In this document: in pieces, positions 19,530 to 27,516 of the stretch
Numbering within the stretch: the first letter of the stretch is position 1
How the letters are laid out: each line of letters opens with the position of its first letter
Assembly (NCBI GenBank): GCA_958407465.1
Contig: CATYIV010000007.1
Span: forward strand, 1-64,000
Direction of reading: 5' to 3'
Source of the DNA: an uncultured Collinsella sp.
GTDB lineage: Bacteria; Actinomycetota; Coriobacteriia; Coriobacteriales; Coriobacteriaceae
DNA length: 64,000 nucleotides
The notes under the pieces: generated by a model
The model's input: the letters and a program-made list of their open reading frames with translations, nothing else
Told to the model about the DNA's origin: nothing
Databases searched by the model: none
Program-made: the position numbers and the translations under genes

Positions 19530-19883
19530 TGTCAATCCGCCGCGAGAAGCACGGGTTCAAACGTTTTTTGCGGTGGACTGGCTCAATTTGGTTTCGATTT
19601 TGATCCGTTTGGCTTCGATTCGGGCTAAGTGAGTAGACTTTTTGGCGCAGGCCGAGCACAATGCATATCTTCCTTTGTAAAACCGCAGGTCACAGAGGTG
19701 GCTGTTTTGGGTGTGCTCGGCAGATCGTAAAAAGTCTACTCACTTGGAATTTAGCCCTTTGGTCGTGGGGGTTGCTGGTCCCGTTTTGGTTGTCGAGAGA
19801 GGGTGAATTGAAGCGCCCCCGCACGCTCATGCTACAATCGCGGGCATGCCCCACAACTACATCTGCCTTCGAAAGGAGCCTGC
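19530..19883. other. Gene-free region carrying a 119-bp inverted repeat
   Basis: Apart from the inverted repeat at 19627-19745 it holds two related words, TTTGGTTTCGATT and TTTGGCTTCGATT (about 19590-19620), and presumably the promoter of the YitT-like gene near 19820-19860. No RNA gene or protein was recognised. Confidence 0.6.
19627..19745. repeat. 119-bp interrupted inverted repeat
   Basis: The outer arms AAGTGAGTAGACTTTTT (19627-19643) and AAAAAGTCTACTCACTT (19729-19745) are perfectly complementary over 17 bp. The inner arms GCCGAGCACA (19651-19660) and TGTGCTCGGC (19712-19721) are perfect over 10 bp. The sequence occurs once in the window. Confidence 0.9.
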
Positions 19884-20891
19884 GTGGCGAACGCCATCGA
19901 ACAGCTCACGGACCGAGTGCTCGTGCTCGGCCGCCTCACCATCGTCCGCCGTGCCATTACTGCCGTGGCGGTCACCATTTCTGCCGTTCTCCAGACATTT
20001 CTGATCCAGGCGTTCATTCAACCCGCCGACCTGCTTCCGAGCGGTCTCACCGGCGTCGCGGTCCTACTCGATCGCGTTACCTCGCTCGGCGGCGTCCACA
20101 TCGACATCTCGCTCGGTATGCTCGCGCTCAACATCCCCGTGGCACTCCTATGCTGGAGCGGCATTAGCAAGCGCTTCGTCATCTTCTCGATGATGCAGGT
20201 CGTGCTCTCATCGCTGTTCCTCAACATCTTTCACTTTGCCCCGTTTTTGGGCGACAAGATTATGCTCATCATTTTTGGCGGCGTGGTCTCGGGTCTGGGC
20301 GCTGCCATCGCGCTAAAGTCCGGCGCATCCACCGGCGGCACCGACTTTATCGCGCTGTGGGTCTCCAACCACACGGGCAAGACTATCTGGGGTGTCATCT
20401 TTGGTTTCAACTGCTTTATCCTGGCGATCTTTGGCTTTATGTTTGGCTGGGACAATGCGGCGTACTCCATCGTGTTCCAGTTTATTTCGACCAAGACCAT
20501 CGACAGTTTCTATCGTCGCTACGACCGCGTGACGCTGCAGATCACGACGCGCAAGGCAGACGAGGTCATGACCGCCTATGTTGACCATTTTCAGCACGGC
20601 ATTAGCTGTGCCGAGGTCATCGGCGGATACAGCCGCGAAAAGATGTACCTGCTGCACGCCGTTGTCTCGACCTACGAGAGCCAGGACATCATCAAGCTGG
20701 TGTGCGACATTGATCCCGGCGCCGTGATCAACGTGTTCCACACGCTCGACTTTGTGGGCGGCTGGTGGGGCGGTCATGTCGACGAGCCCATGCCCACGGC
20801 CGTTCCCGATCCTGACAAGCCCGCACGTATGGCCAACAGGTGGGCGCGCCTCTGCGAGCAGGACAGCCTGCAGCAGGACGACGGCAAGTAG
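19884..20891 (+). CDS. YitT-family membrane protein
   Basis: 335 residues. Five to six N-terminal membrane segments (about residues 20-205) carry the family's features: QAFIQPADLLPSGLTGVA, GLGAAIALKSGASTGGTDFIAL, and the end of the membrane part FQFISTKTIDSFY. A soluble DUF2179-like domain follows, ending in an extended acidic tail. Family members are integral membrane proteins of uncertain transport role. AAAGGAG (19872-19878) supports the GTG at 19884. It is a single-gene unit between a hairpin and a strong terminator. Confidence 0.88.
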   Translation: MANAIEQLTDRVLVLGRLTIVRRAITAVAVTISAVLQTFLIQAFIQPADLLPSGLTGVAVLLDRVTSLGGVHIDISLGMLALNIPVALLCWSGISKRFVIFSMMQVVLSSLFLNIFHFAPFLGDKIMLIIFGGVVSGLGAAIALKSGASTGGTDFIALWVSNHTGKTIWGVIFGFNCFILAIFGFMFGWDNAAYSIVFQFISTKTIDSFYRRYDRVTLQITTRKADEVMTAYVDHFQHGISCAEVIGGYSREKMYLLHAVVSTYESQDIIKLVCDIDPGAVINVFHTLDFVGGWWGGHVDEPMPTAVPDPDKPARMANRWARLCEQDSLQQDDGK

Positions 20892-20934
20892 GGTATTGGC
20901 ATTTTGCCGGCACGGCGCAATCCTGTCCGCTTGA

Positions 20935-20975
20935 GCCTCCCGAAAGCCTCGCTGCTTTCGGGAGGCCTTCGTTTG
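20935..20975 (+). terminator. Terminator after the YitT-like gene
   Basis: GCCTCCCGAAAGC (20935-20947) pairs perfectly with GCTTTCGGGAGGC (20954-20966), followed by CTTCGTTT. Confidence 0.88.
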
Positions 20976-20977
20976 CC

Positions 20978-21019
20978 CAGATAAAACCTACCAAAATGAA
21001 GCTGTCGCTTTTTGGTAGG
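20978..21019. repeat. ACCTACCAAAA repeat, copy 2
   Basis: CAGATAAAACCTACCAAAA (20978-20996) is identical to the first 19 bases of copy 1. The second arm is TTTTGGTAGG (21010-21019). The spacer differs from copy 1 by a few bases. Confidence 0.85.
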
Positions 21020-21111
21020 GAGGGTGTATCGTTTTATCATTATGAGGTAACATGAACCTAGACGTTATATACGTATTAGTTATTTCGATATTTCGATAAG
21101 AGTGATCAGAT

Positions 21112-21831
21112 ATGCCTGCACCCAAAAATGCACCGCTTTACCAGCAGATTTACGATGAAATCAAGGATGCGATCGAGAAAGGTGTTTATGCACCCAAGGA
21201 GCGTATTCCGTCCGAGCTTGAGCTAGCCGAGCAGTACGATGTGAGCCGAATTACGGTGCGCCGCGCCGTCGAGGAGTTGTGCTCCGATGGCTACCTGGTT
21301 AAGCAGCAGGGCCGCGGCACCTTTGTTTCCACGCCGCACATCAATCGTCAGTTCCACGCCTCGACGCTGCAGACGTTTACCGCGCTGTGTGCCGACAACG
21401 GCATGAAGGCCGGTGCGCATATGATCGATCGCCAGATCGTTCCGGCGCGCCAAAACGAGATGGAGTTCTTTGGCCTGCAGAAGGATGCGCTGCTGCTCCA
21501 TATCAAGCGCGTGCGTACGGCCGACGGCGAGCCCATCTTTGAGGAGAACATCTTTGTGCCGTTTGACGCCTACCGTGAGCTGTTGACGGCCGATCTTGAG
21601 GACAAGTCGATTTTTGCCGAGGTCGAGCGTGTTGGCGGAACGCCGATTGTCTCGGTTGGCTACCGTACGGTCGAGGCCGTTCGAGCTAATGCCGAGCAGG
21701 CGGCCGAGCTGGGCATTGCCCCGCATGATCCGCTGCTCAACCTGCGCGCCGGCTTTACCGGTCCCAACGATGAGCCGGTCCTGATGGGTAAGCAGTACTA
21801 CGTGGGATCGCGCTACGTCATGGTCATGTAG
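21112..21831 (+). CDS. GntR/HutC-family regulator with UTRA domain (second of three)
   Basis: 239 residues. It begins APLYQQIYDEIKDAI. The winged helix includes IPSELELAEQYDVSRITVRRAVEEL and KQQGRGTFV, and a UTRA domain covers about residues 95-235. It is similar across its whole length to the third regulator at 24080. The upstream word AGACGTTATA (21060-21069) recurs in the PTS promoter region, so it is a candidate regulator of the PTS operon. The next gene is recQ, separated by an inverted repeat, so it stands alone. Confidence 0.9.
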   Translation: MPAPKNAPLYQQIYDEIKDAIEKGVYAPKERIPSELELAEQYDVSRITVRRAVEELCSDGYLVKQQGRGTFVSTPHINRQFHASTLQTFTALCADNGMKAGAHMIDRQIVPARQNEMEFFGLQKDALLLHIKRVRTADGEPIFEENIFVPFDAYRELLTADLEDKSIFAEVERVGGTPIVSVGYRTVEAVRANAEQAAELGIAPHDPLLNLRAGFTGPNDEPVLMGKQYYVGSRYVMVM

Positions 21832-21904
21832 CTCTAGTTGCGCGGTTTTCCAAACCGCGCAACGGCTCGACGCTGCAAGCCCGCCAGAGCGGCAATTTGC
21901 AGAA

Positions 21905-21970
21905 TGAGCGTGGATAATCTCCCGTTTTTGGCTCAACGGCGTGCTCAAAGTGGGAGATTATCCACGCTCA
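21905..21970. repeat. GAGCGTGGAT inverted repeat, copy 1
   Basis: TGAGCGTGGATAATCTCCC (21905-21923) and its perfect complement (21952-21970) enclose a 28-base loop. A stray half-word, AATCCACGCTCG, follows near 21988. Copies lie at 28515, 29916 and 34866. Confidence 0.92.
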
Positions 21971-22097
21971 TCCGGAAAGTGTCCAAAAATCCACGCTCGT
22001 TCCCTTCGGATTGCATCGCCCGTGGCCGGCAGCGGCGCGGCACCGGTCCGCGTGGCGGCGTATAATCGGCGGCAGATGACTTGAACGTTAGGAAACC

Positions 22098-24077
22098 ATG
22101 ACCGATAGCATGCAGCAGATGGCGCTCGACACGCTCGGCGCCTATTTTGGCTACACCTCGTTTCGCCCGGGACAGGACCGCATGGTCGATGCGATCCTTG
22201 CCGGTCGCGATGCGCTGGGCGTTATGCCCACGGGCGCCGGCAAGTCCATTTGCTACCAGGTGCCCGCGCTCATGCTGCCCGGCATCACCTTTGTGGTGAG
22301 TCCGCTGCTGTCGCTTATGGAGGACCAGACCCGTGCGCTGCTTGCGGCGGGTGCGCGACCCAGCTATCTCAACTCCAGCCTTACCCCGGCTCAGCAAAAC
22401 ACCGTGCTCAAGCGGGCGTGCGAGGGCCGCTACCAGCTTATGTACGTGGCGCCCGAGCGCCTGCTCGAGCCACGCTTTTTAGCCTTTGCACAGGAGGCCG
22501 CGGCCGACGGCGGCATCGGCGTGCCGCTCGTGGCCATTGACGAGGCGCACTGCGTGAGCCAATGGGGCCAGGATTTTCGCCCCGCCTACCTGCAGATTCG
22601 CGAGTTCATCGAATCGCTTCCGCAGCGTCCCATTGTGGCGGCCTTTACCGCTACGGCAACCGAGCGCGTGCGTGCGGACATCCAGCAGATGCTCGGCCTG
22701 CAAAACCCTGCGACGGTGGTGACGGGCTTCGATCGCAAGAACCTCTACTTTGGCTGCGAGGAGATGGGCGACAAGGCCAAGGCCGCATGGGTGCGCGACT
22801 ATGTGATCGCGCATTCGAGCGAGAGCGGCATCGTGTATTGCTCGACCCGTAAGACGGTCGATGCGCTGGCAGGCGAGCTTGCCGAGGCGCTGGGCCCCAG
22901 CGGCATTCGCGTTGGCCGTTACCATGCCGGCATGGGCAACGACGCTCGCCGCCAAAGCCAGCGCGCCTTTATCGACGACGATATCCAGGTGATGGTTGCC
23001 ACCAACGCCTTTGGCATGGGCATCGACAAACCCAACGTGCGCTACGTGATTCACAACAACGTGCCCGAGAGTATCGAGGCCTACTACCAGGAGGCTGGCC
23101 GCGCTGGCCGCGACGGCGACCCGGCCAGCTGCCACTTGCTGTGGAACGGTAACGATTTTCGCATGCGCCGCTTTCTGATCGACCGCGGCGATGCTGCCGA
23201 CGAGGCGCTCGACGACGAGCAGCGCGCGTGGGCGGTCCAGAATCGATATCGTCTGCTCAGCCAGATGGAGGGCTACTGCAATACCACCGGCTGCCTGCGC
23301 GAATACATGCTGCGCTACTTTGGCGACGAGGCCGCGGCCGAGCATGCCGCGGCCGGTACGGGCGGCACCGCCACGGACGAGGCCGAGGGCTGCGGCAACT
23401 GCAGCAACTGCCTCACGCAGTTCGAGGTCGAGGACGTCACCGATATGGCCCGCGCCGCCGTGCGCTATGTGGCCACGCGTCCCATGCGCTTTGGCAAGTC
23501 GCTCATCGCCGACGTGCTCCACGGCGGCAACACCGAGCGCATTCGCCAGATGCATCTGGACGAGGACCGCGGCTACGGTGAGCTGTCGAACGAATCCGTC
23601 GGGCGCATCAAGGACATCATCGGCCAGCTGTGCGGCCGCGGTTATCTGGCAACCTCGCAGGGGCAGTACCCGGTCGTGGGGCTGGGCCCGCGTGCCGCCG
23701 AGGTCGAGGATGAGGCGTTTGCCTTTACCGTTAAGCGTCGCGCGTCCAAGCGCAAGGCCTCGGCCCGCGCCCGCCGTGCGGTGGATCTGCTGCGTGAGGA
23801 GGCCGAGCTGGATCAGCGCCCGCGCGTGGGCGACGATGTCGAGCTGTTCGAGTGTCTGCGTGCCCTGCGCAAGGAGATTTCGACCGAGCTGGAGATGGCG
23901 CCGTACATGGTCTTTTCCGACAAAGCCCTGCGCGGTCTGTGCCGCCTACGCCCGCAGACGCGCGACGAGCTTATCCAGGTCAACGGCATCGGCGAGAAAA
24001 AGGCCGATGCCTTTGGCGAGCAGTTTATGGCGGCGATTGAAGAATTTGAGTCCGAGCATGCACGGAATGGAGCATAA
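22098..24077 (+). CDS. recQ: ATP-dependent DNA helicase RecQ
   Basis: 659 residues. Motor motifs are present: FRPGQDRMVD (motif 0), TGAGKS with K49 (Walker A), IDEAHCVSQWGQDFRPAY (Walker B and the aromatic-rich loop), AFTATAT and QEAGRAGRDG. Zinc-binding cysteines lie in the CGNCSNC region. An RQC winged helix and a C-terminal HRDC domain follow (about residues 575-655). RecQ unwinds forks and D-loops in recombinational repair. A run of Lys/Arg between RQC and HRDC is longer than in E. coli. It is joined to the next GntR gene by two bases, so they are probably co-transcribed. Confidence 0.96.
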   Translation: MTDSMQQMALDTLGAYFGYTSFRPGQDRMVDAILAGRDALGVMPTGAGKSICYQVPALMLPGITFVVSPLLSLMEDQTRALLAAGARPSYLNSSLTPAQQNTVLKRACEGRYQLMYVAPERLLEPRFLAFAQEAAADGGIGVPLVAIDEAHCVSQWGQDFRPAYLQIREFIESLPQRPIVAAFTATATERVRADIQQMLGLQNPATVVTGFDRKNLYFGCEEMGDKAKAAWVRDYVIAHSSESGIVYCSTRKTVDALAGELAEALGPSGIRVGRYHAGMGNDARRQSQRAFIDDDIQVMVATNAFGMGIDKPNVRYVIHNNVPESIEAYYQEAGRAGRDGDPASCHLLWNGNDFRMRRFLIDRGDAADEALDDEQRAWAVQNRYRLLSQMEGYCNTTGCLREYMLRYFGDEAAAEHAAAGTGGTATDEAEGCGNCSNCLTQFEVEDVTDMARAAVRYVATRPMRFGKSLIADVLHGGNTERIRQMHLDEDRGYGELSNESVGRIKDIIGQLCGRGYLATSQGQYPVVGLGPRAAEVEDEAFAFTVKRRASKRKASARARRAVDLLREEAELDQRPRVGDDVELFECLRALRKEISTELEMAPYMVFSDKALRGLCRLRPQTRDELIQVNGIGEKKADAFGEQFMAAIEEFESEHARNGA

Positions 24078-24079
24078 CG

Positions 24080-24835
24080 ATGGCATCCGACAATAAAACC
24101 GAGCGCACTGAGGTGTCCGCCGTGCCGCTGTACCAGCAGGTTATGGACGACCTAAAAGGTGAGATCGCGCATGGCGTGTACGCATCCGGCTCGCGCATTC
24201 CTTCCGAGATGGAGCTCGCGAAGTACTACGGCGTGGGACGCATCACCGTGCGCCGCGCCATCGAGGAGCTGTCGCGCGCGGGGTATCTCAACCGCCAGCA
24301 GGGGAGGGGCACGTTTGTGTGTGCGCCCAAGCTTAAGCGCAAGATTGTCCAGAAGGGTGACGTTCAGAGCTTTTCCGAGGGTTGCGCTGCCAACGACATG
24401 GCGGCCGGAGCACGCCTGGTGTCGCGCACGGTGGTTGCGGCGACGCGCGAGGACGCGGCGTTTTTTGGGGTGGAACCCGGCTGCGAGCTCATCGTTGTCG
24501 AGCGCGTGCGCACGGCAGACGGCGTGCCCGTCATGCTCGAAAACAACGCTTTTGTGCTGGCTGACCATCCCTATCTGCAGACGCTTGCCGACAAGGATCT
24601 CACGGACAATTCCATCTTTGCGCTCGTTGCCGAGCATTCGGGCCGCGCGCCGCTCAAGTCCGACCCCTGTACTGTGGAGATTGCGCTTGCCGATGCTCAG
24701 GCGGCCTCGCTGCTGGAGGTGCCGGTCGGTGAGCCGCTCTTCTATATGGAGGCGTACTTTACCGATGAGGACGAGCGGCCCTTGCTGCTCGGACGCCAAA
24801 AGATCGTGGGTTCGCGCTACGTGTTCGACATCTAA
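24080..24835 (+). CDS. GntR/HutC-family regulator with UTRA domain (third of three)
   Basis: 251 residues. The winged helix has VPLYQQVMDDLKGEI, IPSEMELAKYYGVGRITVRRAIEEL and RQQGRGTFV; a UTRA domain follows. It is clearly a paralogue of the second regulator. Its start lies two bases after the recQ stop, so it is translationally coupled to a repair gene, which is odd. Functionally it more likely pairs with the SIS gene 145 bp downstream: the gap contains three ATAGAAC words (24845, 24855, 24917) that could be its operators. Confidence 0.9.
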   Translation: MASDNKTERTEVSAVPLYQQVMDDLKGEIAHGVYASGSRIPSEMELAKYYGVGRITVRRAIEELSRAGYLNRQQGRGTFVCAPKLKRKIVQKGDVQSFSEGCAANDMAAGARLVSRTVVAATREDAAFFGVEPGCELIVVERVRTADGVPVMLENNAFVLADHPYLQTLADKDLTDNSIFALVAEHSGRAPLKSDPCTVEIALADAQAASLLEVPVGEPLFYMEAYFTDEDERPLLLGRQKIVGSRYVFDI

Positions 24836-24844
24836 CGTCCACAG

Positions 24845-24925
24845 ATAGAACGATATAGAACAAATTTGGTGAGATGGCTTCACGGGCGTCGTCATGCGTG
24901 CTATAAATAGGACAACATAGAACGA
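24845..24925. promoter_or_regulatory. ATAGAAC repeats upstream of the third SIS gene
   Basis: ATAGAACGA (24845-24853), ATAGAACA (24855-24862) and ATAGAACGA (24917-24925). The first two have a 10-bp period. A possible -10 (TATAAA, about 24902-24907) lies between the groups, as expected for repressor sites flanking a promoter. Confidence 0.5.
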
Positions 24926-24979
24926 CCGCAGGTACGAGCTGACGTCGTTCAAAACCGCCACACAAGGAGGAGTATCACC

Positions 24980-25948
24980 ATGAACGCACACGATCTGATT
25001 CAGGAAATTATCGAGCGCAAGGGCAAGATTGAGAATGTCTTTTGGATCGCCTGCGGCGGTTCGATGATCGACCTGATGCCGGCCAACGAGCTGCTCAAGC
25101 GCGAGGCCACCACGTTTTCCTCGACGGTCTACACGGCACGCGAGTTTTGCCTGATGGCCCCCAAGAGCCTTGGCGAGAAGTCGCTCGTCATCGCCTGCAG
25201 CCATAGCGGCAATACACAGGAGGTCGTCGACGGCTGCGAGATGGCGCTGGCCGCCGGCGCCGAGGTTGTCGCCCTCACCGACTGCGAGGGCTCAAAGATC
25301 GACAACGGCAAGTGGACCACCTGGGTCTACCCCTGGGGCGAGGGCGTGCCGCAGGCCGAGGTGCCTCAGGGCATCGGCGCTCTGATCGCCGCCGAGCTGC
25401 TCGACCAGCAGGAAGGCTACGAGGCGCTCGCCGACATGTACGAGGGCCTCAAGCAGATGGATGCACTGCTGCCCGCCGCTCGCGAGAAGGTCAACGCCGA
25501 GCTGGGCGCCCGCTTTGCCGAGCTCTGCCAGCAGCACAAGTTCTTCTATATCCTGGGCTCCGGCCCCAACTTTAGCCAGACCTACGCCATGGCCATCTGC
25601 TCGCTCATGGAGATGCAGTGGCAGCACTGCTGCTATATCCACTCCGGCGAGTATTTCCACGGCCCGTTTGAGGCCACCGAGCCCGGCGTGTTCTACTTTG
25701 TGCAGCTTGGCGCGGGCGAGTGCCGCCCCATGGAGGAGCGCGCTCTTGCGTTCCTCAACACGCACACCGATACGATTATGGTGCTCGACGCGCTTGAGTA
25801 CGGCGTGGGCGACGTGCCCGCCAGTGTGCGTTCGTACTTGGAGCCGATCTTCTTCTACGCGATGAGCTGCGAGCTGCGCGCCGCCCGCGGCAAGGTGTTT
25901 GACCACAGCCCCGAGGTTCGTCGCTACATGGGCATCGAGCAGTACTAA
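24980..25948 (+). CDS. SIS-domain sugar-amine-6-phosphate deglycase-like enzyme (copy 3)
   Basis: 322 residues, two SIS domains. The loop WIACGGSMID is followed by ACSHSGNTQEVV. The catalytic pair is E211 (MEMQW) and H227 (GEYFHGPFE), spaced as in the FraB/FrlB deglycases. The tail RRYMGIEQY resembles that of E. coli FrlB more than the tails of copies 1 and 2 do. With its own GntR gene upstream and no transporter beside it, it could serve a second sugar-amine brought in by the PTS at 15-17.5 kb. AAGGAGGAG precedes the ATG. It is followed by a very long hairpin. Confidence 0.83.
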   Translation: MNAHDLIQEIIERKGKIENVFWIACGGSMIDLMPANELLKREATTFSSTVYTAREFCLMAPKSLGEKSLVIACSHSGNTQEVVDGCEMALAAGAEVVALTDCEGSKIDNGKWTTWVYPWGEGVPQAEVPQGIGALIAAELLDQQEGYEALADMYEGLKQMDALLPAAREKVNAELGARFAELCQQHKFFYILGSGPNFSQTYAMAICSLMEMQWQHCCYIHSGEYFHGPFEATEPGVFYFVQLGAGECRPMEERALAFLNTHTDTIMVLDALEYGVGDVPASVRSYLEPIFFYAMSCELRAARGKVFDHSPEVRRYMGIEQY

Positions 25949-26038
25949 TATACCGGGAATAACCTCTCACGACGGGGTCTGCGCTGCGCGCGGGCCCCGT
26001 TTTGCGTTGTGGCAGCCGGATTCGTGTCTGCGCGAAAA

Positions 26039-26220
26039 CGAAGATGAATACTTTTCCGCGAAGTGAACGACCTATTTTGGACCCCCGAAGCATCCACACT
26101 TTTTGACGCCAAAACTGCAGGGAAAACTCGACGAAACCGCAGGAAACGGCGTCCGAAAAGTGTCGATGCTTCGGGGGCTCGTTTTTACTCGTTTACTTCG
26201 CGGAAAAGTATTCACCTTCG
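26039..26220. repeat. 182-bp near-perfect inverted repeat between converging genes
   Basis: The outer arms 26039-26070 and 26189-26220 match at 30 of 32 positions. The inner arms, starting CCCCCGAAGCATC (26082-26110) and ending GATGCTTCGGGGG (26148-26177), match nearly throughout. The unpaired centre is about 37 bases. No coding potential was recognised. It lies between the third SIS gene and the terminator of the dehydrogenase. Confidence 0.92.
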
Positions 26221-26244
26221 ATTCGCAAGGGCACTGCGTGAGTC

Positions 26245-26284
26245 AAAAAAGCGGGCCGCGCCGGGGATTTCCGGCGCGGCCCGC
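26245..26284 (-). terminator. Terminator of the dehydrogenase gene
   Basis: On the minus strand a 14-bp perfect GC-rich stem (26251-26264 with 26271-26284) is followed by TTTTTT (26250-26245). Confidence 0.92.
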
Positions 26285-26327
26285 TTGGCATCGCGCTTAG
26301 ATTCGCAAGGTTGCGGCAGCCAGCGGC

Positions 26328-27305
26328 CTACTTTGCGTCGTAGGCCTCGGCGTCCCACCAGTCGAGCTGGGCGATGTTGTCGCGGATGTGCTGGCAGCTC
26401 TTGTGGAAGCCCTCGAGCTCGTACTCGGACAGGTCGAGCGTGTAGACCTCCTCGACGCCCCCGGCGCCGATCACGCACGGCAGGGAGGTAAAGATGCCCT
26501 CCTCGCCATACTGGCCGGTCATGAGCGTGGAGGCGGAAAGCACGGCGTGCTCGTTGTGCAGCACGGCGGCGCAGACGCGCGCGGCGGAGTTGGCGACGGC
26601 GTACTCGGTGCACTGCTTGCCCTGGTAGGTCACATAGCCGCCCTTGCGCGCGAGCTCCTCGACCTCCATGTGGTCAAAGGCGTACTTGTCGGGGTTCTCG
26701 GCCTGAAGCTCGTTGAGGCTCTTGCCGGCGATGGTCGCGGCCTTAAAGGCGGCCAGCTGGCTAAAGCCGTGCTCGCCGATCATGTAGGCGTCGATGGACT
26801 TGGGGCTCACGCCGACCTTCTTGGAGATCTCGGTGCGCAGGCGGGCGGAATCCAGGCCGCAGCCCGAGCCGATGATCTTCTTGGGATCGTAGCCGGTCAG
26901 GTGCCACAGCTCGGTGCACACGACGTCGCAGGGGTTGGAGATGCTCACAAAGATGCCGTCGAAGCCGGCGTCGACGATGCGCTTGGCAAAGGAGCGGGCG
27001 GCGTCGGTGGTAAAGAACAGCTCGCCGTCGCGGTTGCCGGCGGCCAGCGCGACCTTACCGGCGGCGTTGACGATGACATCGCAGCAGGCAAGCTCCTCGT
27101 AGTGGTCGTAGCAGTTGACGATCTTGGTGTTATACGGGACAAACGAAAGGGAGTCGCGCAGGTCCTGGACCTCGGACGTCACCTTGGCCTCGTTGATATC
27201 GCACAGGTACAGCTCATCGGCAATGCCCTGCATAAGCAGGCTGTTGGCGACATGTGCTCCTACGTGGCCCTGGCCGACCACACCGATTTTACGCGTCTGG
27301 TACAT
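26328..27305 (-). CDS. L-lactate / L-2-hydroxyacid dehydrogenase (HicDH-like)
   Basis: 325 residues of the LDH/MDH family. It has a Rossmann start KIGVVGQGHVGAHVA, SNPCDV, the substrate Arg in GLDSARLR and the catalytic His in GEHG. The active-site loop reads GKVALAAGNRDGE and lacks the usual LDH pattern QKPGETR. The block ARKGGYVTYQGKQCTEY resembles L-2-hydroxyisocaproate dehydrogenase of lactobacilli more than classical LDH. The likely reaction is NADH-dependent reduction of pyruvate or a bulkier 2-oxo acid; which one is uncertain. The start at 27305 is preceded by GGAAGGAT; an extension to 27344 lacks support. It is divergent from metA. Confidence 0.85.
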   Translation of the reverse strand: MYQTRKIGVVGQGHVGAHVANSLLMQGIADELYLCDINEAKVTSEVQDLRDSLSFVPYNTKIVNCYDHYEELACCDVIVNAAGKVALAAGNRDGELFFTTDAARSFAKRIVDAGFDGIFVSISNPCDVVCTELWHLTGYDPKKIIGSGCGLDSARLRTEISKKVGVSPKSIDAYMIGEHGFSQLAAFKAATIAGKSLNELQAENPDKYAFDHMEVEELARKGGYVTYQGKQCTEYAVANSAARVCAAVLHNEHAVLSASTLMTGQYGEEGIFTSLPCVIGAGGVEEVYTLDLSEYELEGFHKSCQHIRDNIAQLDWWDAEAYDAK

Positions 27306-27516
27306 ATATGTATCCTTCCGGCCGAGTTTTTCGCGTCGAACCATTGTAGCGTCCTGCTACCACTTTGCTAGGCTAAAGCGTCGCAGATTTTTGGGACATG
27401 TCTTAATCTCTACTTTTGGAGTGATTTGGGCCGCTGACGGCATCGCTGGGCGATGTGCTCGCGCGGACGGGGCCGCTCGTTGTACCATAGCTGCAACTGA
27501 CTCGTAAGGAGCATCC

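Noticed and set aside
19661-20167. 168-codon frame across the 19.6-kb repeat and the yitT-like start
   Set aside because: It runs through an inverted repeat and overlaps the better supported YitT-family gene in another frame.
27306-27516. SAM (S-box) riboswitch upstream of metA
   Set aside because: None of the conserved S-box words is visible in the 211-bp gap.
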